Positions 23,358-35,731 of a DNA stretch of 64,000 nucleotides are shown piece after piece (positions within the stretch are counted from its first letter, which is position 1; each line of letters starts with the position of its first letter). A program made the translations under genes and the position numbers. A model generated the notes under the pieces. The model saw only the letters and a list, made by a program, of their open reading frames with translations. It ran no database searches and was not told the origin of the DNA. The DNA comes from Steinernema hermaphroditum (taxonomy: Eukaryota > Nematoda > Chromadorea > Rhabditida > Steinernematidae). The stretch is from NCBI GenBank assembly GCA_030435675.1, contig CM059621.1:5766001-5830000 (forward strand). The letters are read 5' to 3'.

Positions 23358-26300
23358 TTGGAGCGGAGGGGTCAGATGCATAACTCTTTGTATGAACAAG
23401 GCCCTAACTGTCTCGAATTGAAAGTTTTGCAGGAAACTAAGATAGTCCACAGTAATCCCAACGGGAATAGGCGCGTTCGATCAGGCTCGTGCAGTTCTAC
23501 AAGATCCAATCATAAAAATGATATGGTACTTTGGAGCAGGAGGGTCAGATGCAGAGCATTTGGTATGAGCAAGGGCCCTGCTGTCTCGAATTGAAAGTTT
23601 TGCAGGAAACTAAGATAGTCCGCAGGAAATCCAACGAGAGTAGGCGCGTTTGATCAGGCTCGTGCAGTTCTACAAGATCCAATCATAAAAATTGGAGCGG
23701 AGGGGTCAGATGCATAACTCTTTGTATGAACAAGGCCCTAACTGTCTCGAATTGAAAGTTTTGCAGGAAACTAAGATAGTCCACAGTAATCCCAACGGGA
23801 ATAGGTGTGTTCGATCAGGTTCGTGCAGTTCTACAAGATCCAATCATAAAAATGATATGGTACTTTGGAGCAGGAGGGTCAGATGCAGAACTCTTTGTAT
23901 GAACAAGGCCCTATCTGTCTCGAATTGAAAGTTTTGCAGGAAACTAAGATAGTCCACAGTAATCCCAACGGGAATAGGCGCGTTCGATCAGGCTCGTGCA
24001 GTTCTACAAGATCCAATCATAAAAATGATATGGTACTTTGGAGCAGGAGGGGTCAGATGCATAACTCTTTGTATGAACAAGGCCCTAACTGTCTCGAATT
24101 GAAAGTTTTGCAGGAAACTAAGATAGTCCACAGTAATCCCAACGGGAATAGGCGCGTTCGATCAGGCTCGTGCAGTTCTACAAGATCCAATCATAAAAAT
24201 GATATGGTACTTTGGAGCAGGAGGGTCAGATGCAGAACTCTTTGTATGAACAAGGCCCTGTCTGTCTCGAATTGAAAGTTTTGCAGGAAACTAAGATAGT
24301 CCACAGTAATCCCAACGGGAATAGGCGCGTTCGATCAGGCTCGTGCAGTTCTACAAGATCCAATCATAAAAATGATATGGTACTTTGGAGCAGGAGGGGT
24401 CAGATGCAGAACTCTTTGTATGAACAAGGCCCTATCTGTCTCGAATTGAAAGTTTTGCAGGAAACTAAGATAGTCCACAGTAATCCCAACGGGAATAGGC
24501 GCGTTCGATCAGGCTCGTGCAGTTCTACAAGATCCAATCATAAAAATGATATGGTACTTTGGAGCAGGAGGGTCAGATGCAGAGCTTTTGGTATGAGCAA
24601 GGGCCCTGCTGTCTCGAATTGAAAGTTTTGCAGGAAACTAAGATAGTCCACAGTAAATCCCAACGGGAATAGGCGCGTTCGATCAGGCTCGTGCAGTTCT
24701 ACAAGATCCAATCATAAAAATGCTATGGTACTTTGGAGCAGGAGGGTCAGATGCAGAACTCTTTGTATGAACAAGGCCCTATCTGTCTCGTATTGAAAGT
24801 TTTGCAGGAAACTAAGATAGTCCACAGTAATCCCAACGGGAATAGGCGTGTTCGATCAGGTTCGTGCAGTTCTACAAGATCCAATCATAAAAATAATATT
24901 GGAGCGGAGGGGTCAGATGCATAACTCTTTGTATGAACAAGGCCCTATCTGTCTCGAATTGAAAGTTTTGCAGGAAACTAAGATAGTCCACAGTAATCCC
25001 AACGGGAATAGGCGCGTTCGATCAGGCTCGTGCAGTTCTACAAGATCCAATCATAAAAATGATATGGTACTTTGGAGCAGGAGGGGTCAGATGCAGAACT
25101 CTTTGTATGAACAAGGCCCTAACTGTCTCGAATTGAAAGTTTTGCAGGAAACTAAGATAGTCCACAGTAATCCCAACGGGAATAGGCGCGTTCGATCAGG
25201 CTCGTGCAGTTCTACAAGATCCAATCATAAAAATGATATGGTACTTTGGAGCAGGAGGGTCAGATGCAGAGCATTTGGTATGAGCAAGGGCCCTGCTGTC
25301 TCGAATTGAAAGTTTTGCAGGAAACTAAGATAGTCCGCAGGAAATCCAACGAGAGTAGGCGCGTTTGATCAGGCTCGTGCAGTTCTACAAGATCCAATCA
25401 TAAAAATATATATACTTTGGAGCGGAGGGGTCAGATGCATAACTCTTTGTATGAACAAGGCCCTAACTGTCTCGAATTGAAAGTTTTGCAGGAAACTAAG
25501 ATAGTCCACAGGAAATCCAACGGAAATAGGCGCGTTCGATCAGGCTCGTGCAGTTCTACAAGATCCAATCATAAAAATGATATGGTACTTTGGAGCAGGA
25601 GGGTCAGATGCAGAGCACTTTGGTATGAGCAAGGGCCCTGCTGTCTCGAATTGAAAGTTTTGCAGGAAACTAAGATAGTCCACAGGAAATCCAACGAGAG
25701 TAGGCGCGTTCGATCAGGCTCGTGCAGTTCTACAAGATCCAATCATAAAAATGATATGGTACTTTGGAGCAGGAGGGTCAGATGCAGAACACTTTGGTAT
25801 GAGCAAGGGCCCTGCTGTCTCGAATTGAAAGTTTTGCAGGAAACTAAGATAGTCCACAGGAAATCCAACGAGAGTAGGCGCGTTCGATCAGGCTCGTGCA
25901 GTTCTACAAGATCCAATCATAAAAATGATATGGTACTTTGGAGCAGGAGGGTCAGATGCAGAACATTTGGTATGAGCAAGGGCCCTGCTGTCTCGAATTG
26001 AAAGTTTTGCAGGAAACTAAGATAGTCCACAGGAAATCCAACGAGAGTAGGCGCGTTCGATCAGGCTCGTGCAGTTCTACAAGATCCAATCATAAAAATA
26101 TATGGTACTTTGGAGCGGAGGGGTCAGATGCATAACTCTTTGTATGAACAAGGCCCTAACTGTCTCGAATTGAAAGTTTTGCAGGAAACTAAGATAGTCC
26201 ACAGGAAATCCAACGGAAATAGGCGCGTTCGATCAGGCTCGTGCAGTTCTACAAGATCCAATCATAAAAATGATATGGTACTTTGGAGCAGGAGGGTCAG

Positions 26301-26443
26301 ATGCAGAGCATTTGGTATGAGCAAGGGCCCTGCTGTCTCGAATTGAAAGTTTTGCAGGAAACTAAGATAGTCCGCAGGAAATCCAACGAGAGTAGGCGCG
26401 TTCGATCAGGCTCGTGCAGTTCTACAAGATCCAATCATAAAAA

Positions 26444-28447
26444 TTGGAGCGGAGGGGTCAGATGCATAACTCTTTGTATGAACAAGGCCCTAACTGTCTC
26501 GAATTGAAAGTTTTGCAGGAAACTAAGATAGTCCACAGGAAATCCAACGGAAATAGGCGCGTTCGATCAGGTTCGTGCAGTTCTACAAGATCCAATCATA
26601 AAAATGATATGGTACTTTGGAGCAGGAGGGTCAGATGCAGAACTCTTTGAATGAACAAGGCCCTATCTGTCTCGTATTGAAAGTTTTGCAGGAAACTAAG
26701 ATAGTCCACAGTAATCCCAACGGGAATAGGCGTGTTCGATCAGGTTCGTGCAGTTCTACAAGATCCAATCATAAAAATGATATGGTACTTTGGAGCAGGA
26801 GGGTCAGATGCAGAACTCTTTGTATGAACAAGGCCCTATCTGTCTCGAATTGAAAGTTTTGCAGGAAACTAAGATAGTCCACAGTAATCCCAACGGGAAT
26901 AGGCGCGTTCGATCAGGCTCGTGCAGTTCTACAAGATCCAATCATAAAAATGATATGGTACTTTGGAGCAGGAGGGTCAGATGCAGAACTCTTTGTATGA
27001 ACAAGGCCCTATCTGTCTCGAATTGAAAGTTTTGCAGGAAACTAAGATAGTCCACAGTAATCCCAACGGGAATAGGCGCGTTCGATCAGGCTCGTGCAGT
27101 TCTACAAGATCCAATCATAAAAATCGGAGCGGAGGGGTCAGATGCATAACTCTTTGTATGAACAAGGCCCTAACTGTCTCGAATTGAAAGTTTTGCAGGA
27201 AACTAAGATAGTCCACAGGAAATCCAACGAGAGTAGGCGCGTTCGATCAGGCTCGTGCAGTTCTACAAGATCCAATCATAAAAATGCTATGGTACTTTGG
27301 AGCAGGAGGGTCAGATGCAGAACTCTTTGTATGAACAAGGCCCTGTCTGTCTCGAATTGAAAGTTTTGCAGGAAACTAAGATAGTCCACAGTAATCCCAA
27401 CGGGAATAGGCGCGTTCGATCAGGCTCGTGCAGTTCTACAAGATCCAATCATAAAAATGATATGGTACTTTGGAGCAGGAGGGTCAGATGCAGAGCATTT
27501 GGTATGAGCAAGGGCCCTGCTGTCTCGAATTGAAAGTTTTGCAGGAAACTAAGATAGTCCGCAGGAAATCCAACGAGAGTAGGCGCGTTTGATCAGGCTC
27601 GTGCAGTTCTACAAGATCCAATCATAAAAATTGGAGCGGAGGGGTCAGATGCATAACTCTTTGTATGAACAAGGCCCTAACTGTCTCGAATTGAAAGTTT
27701 TGCAGGAAACTAAGATAGTCCACAGTAATCCCAACGGGAATAGGCGCGTTCGATCAGGCTCGTGCAGTTCTACAAGATCCAATCATAAAAATTGGAGCAG
27801 GAGGGTCAGATGCAGAGCTTTTGGTATGAGCAAGGCCCTGTCTGTCTCGAATTGAAAGTTTTGCAGGAAACTAAGATAGTCCGCAGGAAATCCAACGAGA
27901 GTAGGCGCGTTCGATCAGGCTCGTGCAGTTCTACAAGATCCAATCATAAAAATTGGAGCGGAGGGGTCAGATGCATAACTCTTTGTATGAACAAGGCCCT
28001 AACTGTCTCGAATTGAAAGTTTTGCAGGAAACTAAGATAGTCCACAGTAATCCCAACGGGAATAGGCGCGTTCGATCAGGCTCGTGCAGTTCTACAAGAT
28101 CCAATCATAAAAATTGGAGCGGAGGGGTCAGATGCATAACTCTTTGTATGAACAAGGCCCTAACTGTCTCGAATTGAAAGTTTTGCAGGAAACTAAGATA
28201 GTCCACAGTAATCCCAACGGGAATAGGCGCGTTCGATCAGGCTCGTGCAGTTCTACAAGATCCAATCATAAAAATGATATGGTACTTTGGAGCAGGAGGG
28301 TCAGATGCAGAGCATTTGGTATGAGCAAGGGCCCTGCTGTCTCGAATTGAAAGTTTTGCAGGAAACTAAGATAGTCCGCAGGAAATCCAACGAGAGTAGG
28401 CGCGTTTGATCAGGCTCGTGCAGTTCTACAAGATCCAATCATAAAAA
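26444..28447. repeat. Higher-order repeat, 12 monomers, copy 1 (2,004 bp)
   Basis: The anchors are 26444, 26617, 26790, 26963, 27124, 27297, 27470, 27631, 27792, 27953, 28114 and 28287, with the next unit starting at 28448. Spacings are 173, 173, 173, 161, 173, 173, 161, 161, 161, 161, 173 and 161, giving six long and six short monomers and 2,004 bp. Each position has its own markers, for example TTTGAATGAAC in monomer 2 and AGCATTTGG followed by CGTTTGATC in monomers 7 and 12. Order and markers recur in the next unit. The anchor at 27124 has a private change, TCGGAGC. Confidence 0.9.
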
Positions 28448-30465
28448 TTGGAGCGGAGGGGTCAGATGCATAACTCTTTGTATGAACAAGGCCCTAACTG
28501 TCTCGAATTGAAAGTTTTGCAGGAAACTAAGATAGTCCACAGGAAATCCAACGGAAATAGGCGCGTTCGATCAGGTTCGTGCAGTTCTACAAGATCCAAT
28601 CATAAAAATGATATGGTACTTTGGAGCAGGAGGGTCAGATGCAGAACTCTTTGAATGAACAAGGCCCTATCTGTCTCGTATTGAAAGTTTTGCAGGAAAC
28701 TAAGATAGTCCACAGTAATCCCAACGGGAATAGGCGTGTTCGATCAGGTTCGTGCAGTTCTACAAGATCCAATCATAAAAATGATATGGTACTTTGGAGC
28801 AGGAGGGTCAGATGCAGAACTCTTTGTATGAACAAGGCCCTATCTGTCTCGAATTGAAAGTTTTGCAGGAAACTAAGATAGTCCACAGTAATCCCAACGG
28901 GAATAGGCGCGTTCGATCAGGCTCGTGCAGTTCTACAAGATCCAATCATAAAAATGATATGGTACTTTGGAGCAGGAGGGTCAGATGCAGAACTCTTTGT
29001 ATGAACAAGGCCCTATCTGTCTCGAATTGAAAGTTTTGCAGGAAACTAAGATAGTCCACAGTAATCCCAACGGGAATAGGCGCGTTCGATCAGGCTCGTG
29101 CAGTTCTACAAGATCCAATCATAAAAATTGGAGCGGAGGGGTCAGATGCATAACTCTTTGTATGAACAAGGCCCTAACTGTCTCGAATTGAAAGTTTTGC
29201 AGGAAACTAAGATAGTCCACAGGAAATCCAACAAGAGTAGGCGCGTTCGATCAGGCTCGTGCAGTTCTACAAGATCCAATCATAAAAATGCTATGCTACT
29301 TTGGAGCAGGAGGGTCAGATGCAGAACTCTTTGTATGAACAAGGCCCTGTCTGTCTCGAATTGAAAGTTTTGCAGGAAACTAAGATAGTCCACAGTAATC
29401 CCAACGGGAATAGGCGCGTTCGATCAGGCTCGTGCAGTTCTACAAGATCCAATCATAAAAATGATATGGTACTTTGGAGCTGGAGGGTCAGATGCAGAGC
29501 ATTTGGTATGAGCAAGGGCCCTGCTGTCTCGAATTGAAAGTTTTGCAGGAAACTAAGATAGTCCGCAGGAAATCCAACGAGAGTAGGCGCGTTTGATCAG
29601 GCTCGTGCAGTTCTACAAGATCCAATCATAAAAATTGGAGCGGAGGGGTCAGATGCATAACTCTTTGTATGAACAAGGCCCTAACTGTCTCGAATTGAAA
29701 GTTTTGCAGGAAACTAAGATAGTCCACAGTAATCCCAACGGGAATAGGCGCGTTCGATCAGGCTCGTGCAGTTCTACAAGATCCAATCATAAAAATGATA
29801 TGGTACTTTGGAGCAGGAGGGTCAGATGCAGAGCTTTTGGTATGAGCAAGGCCCTGTCTGTCTCGAATTGAAAGTTTTGCAGGAAACTAAGATAGTCCGC
29901 AGGAAATCGAACGAGAGTAGGCGCGTTCGATCAGGCTCGTGCAGTTCTACAAGATCCAATCATAAAAATAATGGAGCGGAGGGGTCAGATGCATAACTCT
30001 TTGTATGAACAAGGCCCTAACTGTCTCGAATTGAAAGTTTTGCAGGAAACTAAGATAGTCCACAGTAATCCCAACGGGAATAGGCGCGTTCGATCAGGCT
30101 CGTGCAGTTCTACAAGATCCAATCATAAAAATTGGAGCGGAGGGGTCAGATGCATAACTCTTTGTATGAACAAGGCCCTAACTGTCTCGAATTGAAAGTT
30201 TTGCAGGAAACTAAGATAGTCCACAGTAATCCCAACGGGAATAGGCGCGTTCGATCAGGCTCGTGCAGTTCTACAAGATCCAATCATAAAAATGATATGG
30301 TACTTTGGAGCAGGAGGGTCAGATGCAGAGCATTTGGTATGAGCAAGGGCCCTGCTGTCTCGAATTGAAAGTTTTGCAGGAAACTAAGATAGTCCGCAGG
30401 AAATCCAACGAGAGTAGGCGCGTTTGATCAGGCTCGTGCAGTTCTACAAGATCCAATCATAAAAA
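28448..30465. repeat. Higher-order repeat, 12 monomers, copy 2 (2,018 bp)
   Basis: The anchors are 28448, 28621, 28794, 28967, 29128, 29301, 29474, 29635, 29808, 29971, 30132 and 30305. The order matches copy 1. The length differs by 14 bp, and both differences lie at the pre-TTGGAGC junction. The monomer ending at 29807 keeps the full TGATATGGTACT that copy 1 has lost, and the one ending at 29970 has two extra bases (AAAAATAATGGAGC). Private point changes include GGAGCTGGAGG near 29478 and CTATGCTACTT near 29291. Confidence 0.9.
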
Positions 30466-31447
30466 TTGGAGCGGAGGGGTCAGATGCATAACTCTTTGTA
30501 TGAACAAGGCCCTAACTGTCTCGAATTGAAAGTTTTGCAGGAAACTAAGATAGTCCACAGTAATCCCAACGGGAATAGGCGCGTTCGATCAGGCTCGTGC
30601 AGTTCTACAAGATCCAATCATGAAAATTGGAGCGGAAGGGTCAGATGCATAACTCTTTGTATGAACAAGGCCCTAACTGTCTCGAATTGAAAGTTTTGCA
30701 GGAAACTAAGATAGTCCACAGTAATCCCAACGGGAATAGGCGCGTTCGATCAGGCTCGTGCAGTTCTACAAGATCCAATCATAAAAATTGGAGCGGAGGG
30801 GTCAGATGCATAACTCTTTGTATGAACAAGGCCCTAACTGTCTCGAATTGAAAGTTTTGCAGGAAACTAAGATAGTCCACAGGAAATCCAACGGGAATAG
30901 GCGCGTTCGATCAGGCTCGTGCAGTTCTACAAGATCCAATCATAAAAATAATTGGAGCGGAGGGGTCAGATGCATAACTCTTTGTATGAACAAGGCCCTA
31001 ACTGTCTCGAATTGAAAGTTTTGCAGGAAACTAAGATAGTCCACAGTAATCCCAACGGGAATAGGCGCGTTCGATCAGGCTCGTGCAGTTCTACAAGATC
31101 CAATCATGAAAATTGGAGCGGAAGGGTCAGATGCATAACTCTTTGTATGAACAAGGCCCTAACTGTCTCGAATTGAAAGTTTTGCAGGAAACTAAGATAG
31201 TCCACAGTAATCCCAACGGGAATAGGCGCGTTCGATCAGGCTCGTGCAGTTCTACAAGATCCAATCATAAAAATGATATGGTACTTTGGAGCAGGAGGGT
31301 CAGATGCAGAGCATTTGGTATGAGCAAGGGCCCTAACTGTCTCGAATTGAAAGTTTTGCAGGAAACTAAGATAGTCCGCAGGAAATCCAACGAGAGTAGG
31401 CGCGTTTGATCAGGCTCGTGCAGTTCTACAAGATCCAATCATAAAAA
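30466..31447. repeat. Six-monomer higher-order repeat B, copy 1 (982 bp)
   Basis: Anchors are at 30466, 30627, 30788, 30952, 31113 and about 31286, with spacings of 161, 161, 164, 161, 173 and 162. The unit is marked by CATGAAAATTGG followed by GGAGCGGAAGGGTC (A for G) at its second and fifth monomers, CAGGAAATCC in the third and CGTTTGATC in the last. The third junction reads AAAAATAATTGGAGC, three bases longer than in the next copy. Confidence 0.88.
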
Positions 31448-32438
31448 TTGGAGCGGAGGGGTCAGATGCATAACTCTTTGTATGAACAAGGCCCTAACTG
31501 TCTCGAATTGAAAGTTTTGCAGGAAACTAAGATAGTCCACAGTAATCCCAACGGGAATAGGCGCGTTCGATCAGGCTCGTGCAGTTCTACAAGATCCAAT
31601 CATGAAAATTGGAGCGGAAGGGTCAGATGCATAACTCTTTGTATGAACAAGGCCCTAACTGTCTCGAATTGAAAGTTTTGCAGGAAACTAAGATAGTCCA
31701 CAGTAATCCCAACGGGAATAGGCGCGTTCGATCAGGCTCGTGCAGTTCTACAAGATCCAATCATAAAAATTGGAGCGGAGGGGTCAGATGCATAACTCTT
31801 TGTATGAACAAGGCCCTAACTGTCTCGAATTGAAAGTTTTGCAGGAAACTAAGATAGTCCACAGGAAATCCAACGGGAATAGGCGCGTTCGATCAGGCTC
31901 GTGCAGTTCTACAAGATCCAATCATAAAAATTGGAGCGGAGGGGTCAGATGCATAACTCTTTGTATGAACAAGGCCCTAACTGTCTCGAATTGAAAGTTT
32001 TGCAGGAAACTAAGATAGTCCACAGTAATCCCAACGGGAATAGGCGCGTTCGATCAGGCTCGTGCAGTTCTACAAGATCCAATCATGAAAATTGGAGCGG
32101 AAGGGTCAGATGCATAACTCTTTGTATGAACAAGGCCCTAACTGTCTCGAATTGAAAGTTTTGCAGGAAACTAAGATAGTCCACAGTAATCCCAACGGGA
32201 ATAGGCGCGTTCGATCAGGCTCGTGCAGTTCTACAAGATCCAATCATAAAAATGATATGGTACTTTGGAGCAGGAGGGTCAGATGCAGAGCATTTGGTAT
32301 GAGCAAGGGCCCTGTCTGTCTCGAATTGAAAGTTTTGCAGGAAACTAAGATAGTCCGCAGGAAATCCAACGAGAGTAGGCGCGTTCGATCAGGCTCGTGC
32401 AGTTCTACAAGATCCAATCATAAAAATGATATGGTACT
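31448..32438. repeat. Six-monomer higher-order repeat B, copy 2
   Basis: Monomers at 31448, 31609, 31770, 31931, 32092 and 32265 follow the same order as copy 1, at offsets of 982 bp and, after the third junction, 979 bp. The CATGAAAATTGG plus GGAGCGGAAGG pairs and the CAGGAAATCC monomer are all present. The last monomer differs from copy 1 (CCCTGTCTG for CCCTAACTG, and CGTTCGATC for CGTTTGATC), so the right end has been replaced. Confidence 0.85.
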
Positions 32439-33948
32439 TTGGAGCAGGAGGGTCAGATGCAGAGCATTTGGTATGAGCAAGGGCCCTGACTGTCTCGAAT
32501 TGAAAGTTTTGCAGGAAACTAAGATAGTCCGCAGGAAATCCAACGAGAGTAGGCGCGTTCGATCAGGCTCGTGCAGTTCTACAAGATCCAATCATAAAAA
32601 TGCTATGGTACTTTGGAGCAGGAGGGTCAGATGCAGAGCTTTTGGTATGAGCAAGGCCCTGTCTGTCTCGAATTGAAAGTTTTGCAGGAAACTAAGATAG
32701 TCCGCAGGAAATCCAACAAGAGTAGGCGCGTTCGATCAGGCTCGTGCAGTTCTACAAGATCCAATCATAAAAATTGGAGCGGAGGGGTCAGATGCATAAC
32801 TCTTTGTATGAACAAGGCCCTAACTGTCTCGAATTGAAAGTTTTGCAGGAAACTAAGATAGTCCACAGTAATCCCAACGGGAATAGGCGCGTTCGATCAG
32901 GCTCGTGCAGTTCTACAAGATCCAATCATAAAAATGATATGGTACTTTGGAGCAGGAGGGTCAGATGCAGAGCATTTGGTATGAGCAAGGGCCCTGCTGT
33001 CTCGAATTGAAAGTTTTGCAGGAAACTAAGATAGTCCACAGTAATCCCAACGGGAATAGGCGCGTTCGATCAGGCTCGTGCAGTTCTACAAGATCCAATC
33101 ATGAAAATTGGAGCGGAAGGGTCAGATGCATAACTCTTTGTATGAACAAGGCCCTAACTGTCTCGAATTGAAAGTTTTGCAGGAAACTAAGATAGTCCGC
33201 AGGAAATCCAACGAGAGTAGGCGCGTTTGATCAGGCTCGTGCAGTTCTACAAGATCCAATCATAAAAATTGGAGCGGAGGGGTCAGATGCATAACTCTTT
33301 GTATGAACAAGGCCCTAACTGTCTCGAATTGAAAGTTTTGCAGGAAACTAAGATAGTCCACAGTAATCCCAACGGGAATAGGCGCGTTCGATCAGGCTCG
33401 TGCAGTTCTACAAGATCCAATCATAAAAATGCTATGCTACTTTGGAGCAGGAGGGTCAGATGCAGAACTCTTTGTATGAACAAGGCCCTATCTGTCTCGT
33501 ATTGAAAGTTTTGCAGGAAACTAAGATAGTCCACAGTAATCCCAACGGGAATAGGCGCGTTCGATCAGGCTCGTGCAGTTCTACAAGATCCAATCATAAA
33601 AATGCTATGGTACTTTGGAGCAGGAGGGTCAGATGCAGAGCATTTGGTATGAGCAAGGGCCCTGCTGTCTCGAATTGAAAGTTTTGCAGGAAACTAAGAT
33701 AGTCCACAGTAATCCCAACGGGAATAGGCGCGTTCGATCAGGCTCGTGCAGTTCTACAAGATCCAATCATAAAAATTGGAGCGGAGGGGTCAGATGCATA
33801 ACTCTTTGTATGAACAAGGCCCTAACTGTCTCGAATTGAAAGTTTTGCAGGAAACTAAGATAGTCCACAGTAATCCCAACGGGAATAGGCGCGTTCGATC
33901 AGGTTCGTGCAGTTCTACAAGATCCAATCATAAAAATGCTATGGTACT

Positions 33949-35731
33949 TTGGAGCAGGAGGGTCAGATGCAGAGCTTTTGGTATGAGCAAGGCCCTGTCT
34001 GTCTCGAATTGAAAGTTTTGCAGGAAACTAAGATAGTCCGCAGGAAATCGAACGAGAGTAGGCGCGTTCGATCAGGCTCGTGCAGTTCTACAAGATCCAA
34101 TCATAAAAATTGGAGCCGAGGGGTCAGATGCATAACTCTTTGTATGAACAAGGCCCTAACTGTCTCGAATTGAAAGTTTTGCAGGAAACTAAGATAGTCC
34201 ACAGTAATCCCAACGGGAATAGGCGCGTTCGATCAGGCTCGTGCAGTTCTACAAGATCCAATCATGAAAATTGGAGCGGAAGGGTCAGATGCATAACTCT
34301 TTGTATGAACAAGGCCCTAACTGTCTCGAATTGAAAGTTTTGCAGGAAACTAAGATAGTCCGCAGGAAATCCAACGATAGTAGGCGCGTTTGATCAGGCT
34401 CGTGCAGTTCTACAAGATCCAATCATAAAAATTGGAGCTGAGGGGTCAGATGCATAACTCTTTGTATGAACAAGGCCCTAACTGTCTCGAATTGAAAGTT
34501 TTGCAGGAAACTAAGATAGTCCGCAGGAAATCCAACGAGAGTAGGCGCGTTTGATCAGGCTCGTGCAGTTCTACAAGATCCAATCATAAAAATTGGAGCG
34601 GAGGGGTCAGATGCATAACTCTTTGTATGAACAAGGCCCTAACTGTCTCGAATTGAAAGTTTTGCAGGAAACTAAGATAGTCCACAGTAATCCCAACGGG
34701 AATAGGCGCGTTCGATCAGGCTCGTGCAGTTCTACAAGATCCAATCATGAAAATTGGAGCGGAAGGGTCAGATGCATAACTCTTTGTATGAACAAGGCCC
34801 TAACTGTCTCGAATTGAAAGTTTTGCAGGAAACTAAGATAGTCCGCAGGAAATCCAACGAGAGTAGGCGCGTTCGATCAGGCTCGTGCAGTTCTACAAGA
34901 TCCAATCATAAAAATGCTATGGTACTTTGGAGCAGGAGGGTCAGATGCAGAGCTTTTGGTATGAGCAAGGCCCTGACTGTCTCGAATTGAAAGTTTTGCA
35001 GGAAACTAAGATAGTCCGCAGGAAATCCAACGAGAGTAGGCGCGTTCGATCAGGCTCGTGCAGTTCTACAAGATCCAATCATAAAAATTGGAGCCGAGGG
35101 GTCAGATGCATAACTCTTTGTATGAACAAGGCCCTAACTGTCTCGAATTGAAAGTTTTGCAGGAAACTAAGATAGTCCACAGTAATCCCAACGGGAATAG
35201 GCGCGTTCGATCAGGCTCGTGCAGTTCTACAAGATCCAATCATAAAAATTGGAGCGGAGGGGTCAGATGCATAACTCTTTGTATGAACAAGGCCCTAACT
35301 GTCTCGAATTGAAAGTTTTGCAGGAAACTAAGATAGTCCACAGTAATCCCAACGGGAATAGGCGCGTTCGATCAGGCTCGTGCAGTTCTACAAGATCCAA
35401 TCATGAAAATTGGAGCGGAAGGGTCAGATGCATAACTCTTTGTATGAACAAGGCCCTAACTGTCTCGAATTGAAAGTTTTGCAGGAAACTAAGATAGTCC
35501 GCAGGAAATCCAACGATAGTAGGCGCGTTTGATCAGGCTCGTGCAGTTCTACAAGATCCAATCATAAAAATTGGAGCTGAGGGGTCAGATGCATAACTCT
35601 TTGTATGAACAAGGCCCTAACTGTCTCGAATTGAAAGTTTTGCAGGAAACTAAGATAGTCCACAGTAATCCCAACGGGAATAGGCGCGTTCGATCAGGCT
35701 CGTGCAGTTCTACAAGATCCAATCATAAAAA
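33949..35731. repeat. Imperfect higher-order pair C (978 bp plus one extra monomer)
   Basis: The monomers at 33949 and 34110 recur at 34927 and 35088 (offset 978 bp). They share the private GGAGCCGAGG change. Further right the offset becomes 1,139 bp, which is one 161-bp monomer more: CCAACGATAG occurs at 34371 and 35510, and GGAGCTGAGG at 34434 and 35573. This is direct evidence of a duplication followed by gain or loss of one monomer. Confidence 0.82.
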
